Part shown: in pieces, positions 5,791 through 5,838 of the stretch
How the letters are laid out: every line of letters begins with the position of its first letter
How positions within the stretch are numbered: the stretch's first letter is position 1
Assembly: GCA_027347805.1 (NCBI GenBank)
Contig: DAIEQP010000091.1
Coordinates: 1 to 5,838 of the forward strand
From: Ignavibacteria bacterium
GTDB lineage: Bacteria > Bacteroidota > Ignavibacteria > Ignavibacteriales > Melioribacteraceae
Reading direction: 5' to 3'
Length of the DNA: 5,838 bases
Notes under the pieces: model-generated
Database searches by the model: none
Told to the model about the DNA's origin: nothing
The model's input: only the letters and a program-made list of their open reading frames with translations
Program-made: the position numbers and the translations under genes

Positions 5791-5838
5791 GATAAATTCT
5801 ATTTTATTTTTACAAGCTTAGGATAAATAATCCAGATT

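Noticed and set aside
5821..5833. Short inverted repeat GGAT-N5-ATCC upstream of hemL
   Set aside because: Four-base arms in AT-rich DNA are expected by chance, and the region is cut by the window edge.

Overview
This AT-rich window comes from a bacterium that uses the standard code. It carries a mix of unlinked functions in short transcription units. Shine-Dalgarno signals are clear in front of the hemerythrin genes and hemL but weak elsewhere. Non-haem iron O2-binding proteins, glutamate-1-semialdehyde aminotransferase (five-carbon haem route), a PflX-like radical SAM enzyme and the general sequence style would fit the Bacteroidota/Ignavibacteriota/Chlorobiota neighbourhood, perhaps an Ignavibacteria-type anaerobe or facultative anaerobe. 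That placement is inference from style only. No mobile element, CRISPR array, tRNA or rRNA is visible.

Layout from left to right: (1) the 3' part of a long-chain fatty-acyl-CoA synthetase gene on +, cut by the left window edge; (2) a stand-alone CheY-like receiver gene on +, 54 bases downstream; (3) a COG1313/PflX-type radical SAM gene on -, convergent with the receiver and overlapping it by 7 bases, split into two reading frames by an apparent one-base loss in a short homopolymer near position 2626; (4) a 91-base divergent intergenic region; (5) three tandem paralogous single-domain bacteriohemerythrin genes on +, all exactly 135 codons, separated by 15 and 13 bases with their own ribosome binding sites, hence an operon; (6) a 26-base perfect palindrome with a T-run that terminates the hemerythrin operon and also encodes the last codons of (7) hemL on -, complete, convergent with the hemerythrins.

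The centre of interest is the hemerythrin triplet. All seven di-iron ligands are kept in all three copies, so each probably binds O2 (storage, delivery, scavenging or sensing). The neighbouring oxygen-sensitive radical SAM enzyme is transcribed divergently from the same short region, so a link between O2 handling and a [4Fe-4S] enzyme is possible but not demonstrated. The acyl-CoA synthetase, receiver and hemL look like ordinary housekeeping or signalling genes with no evident tie to the hemerythrins.
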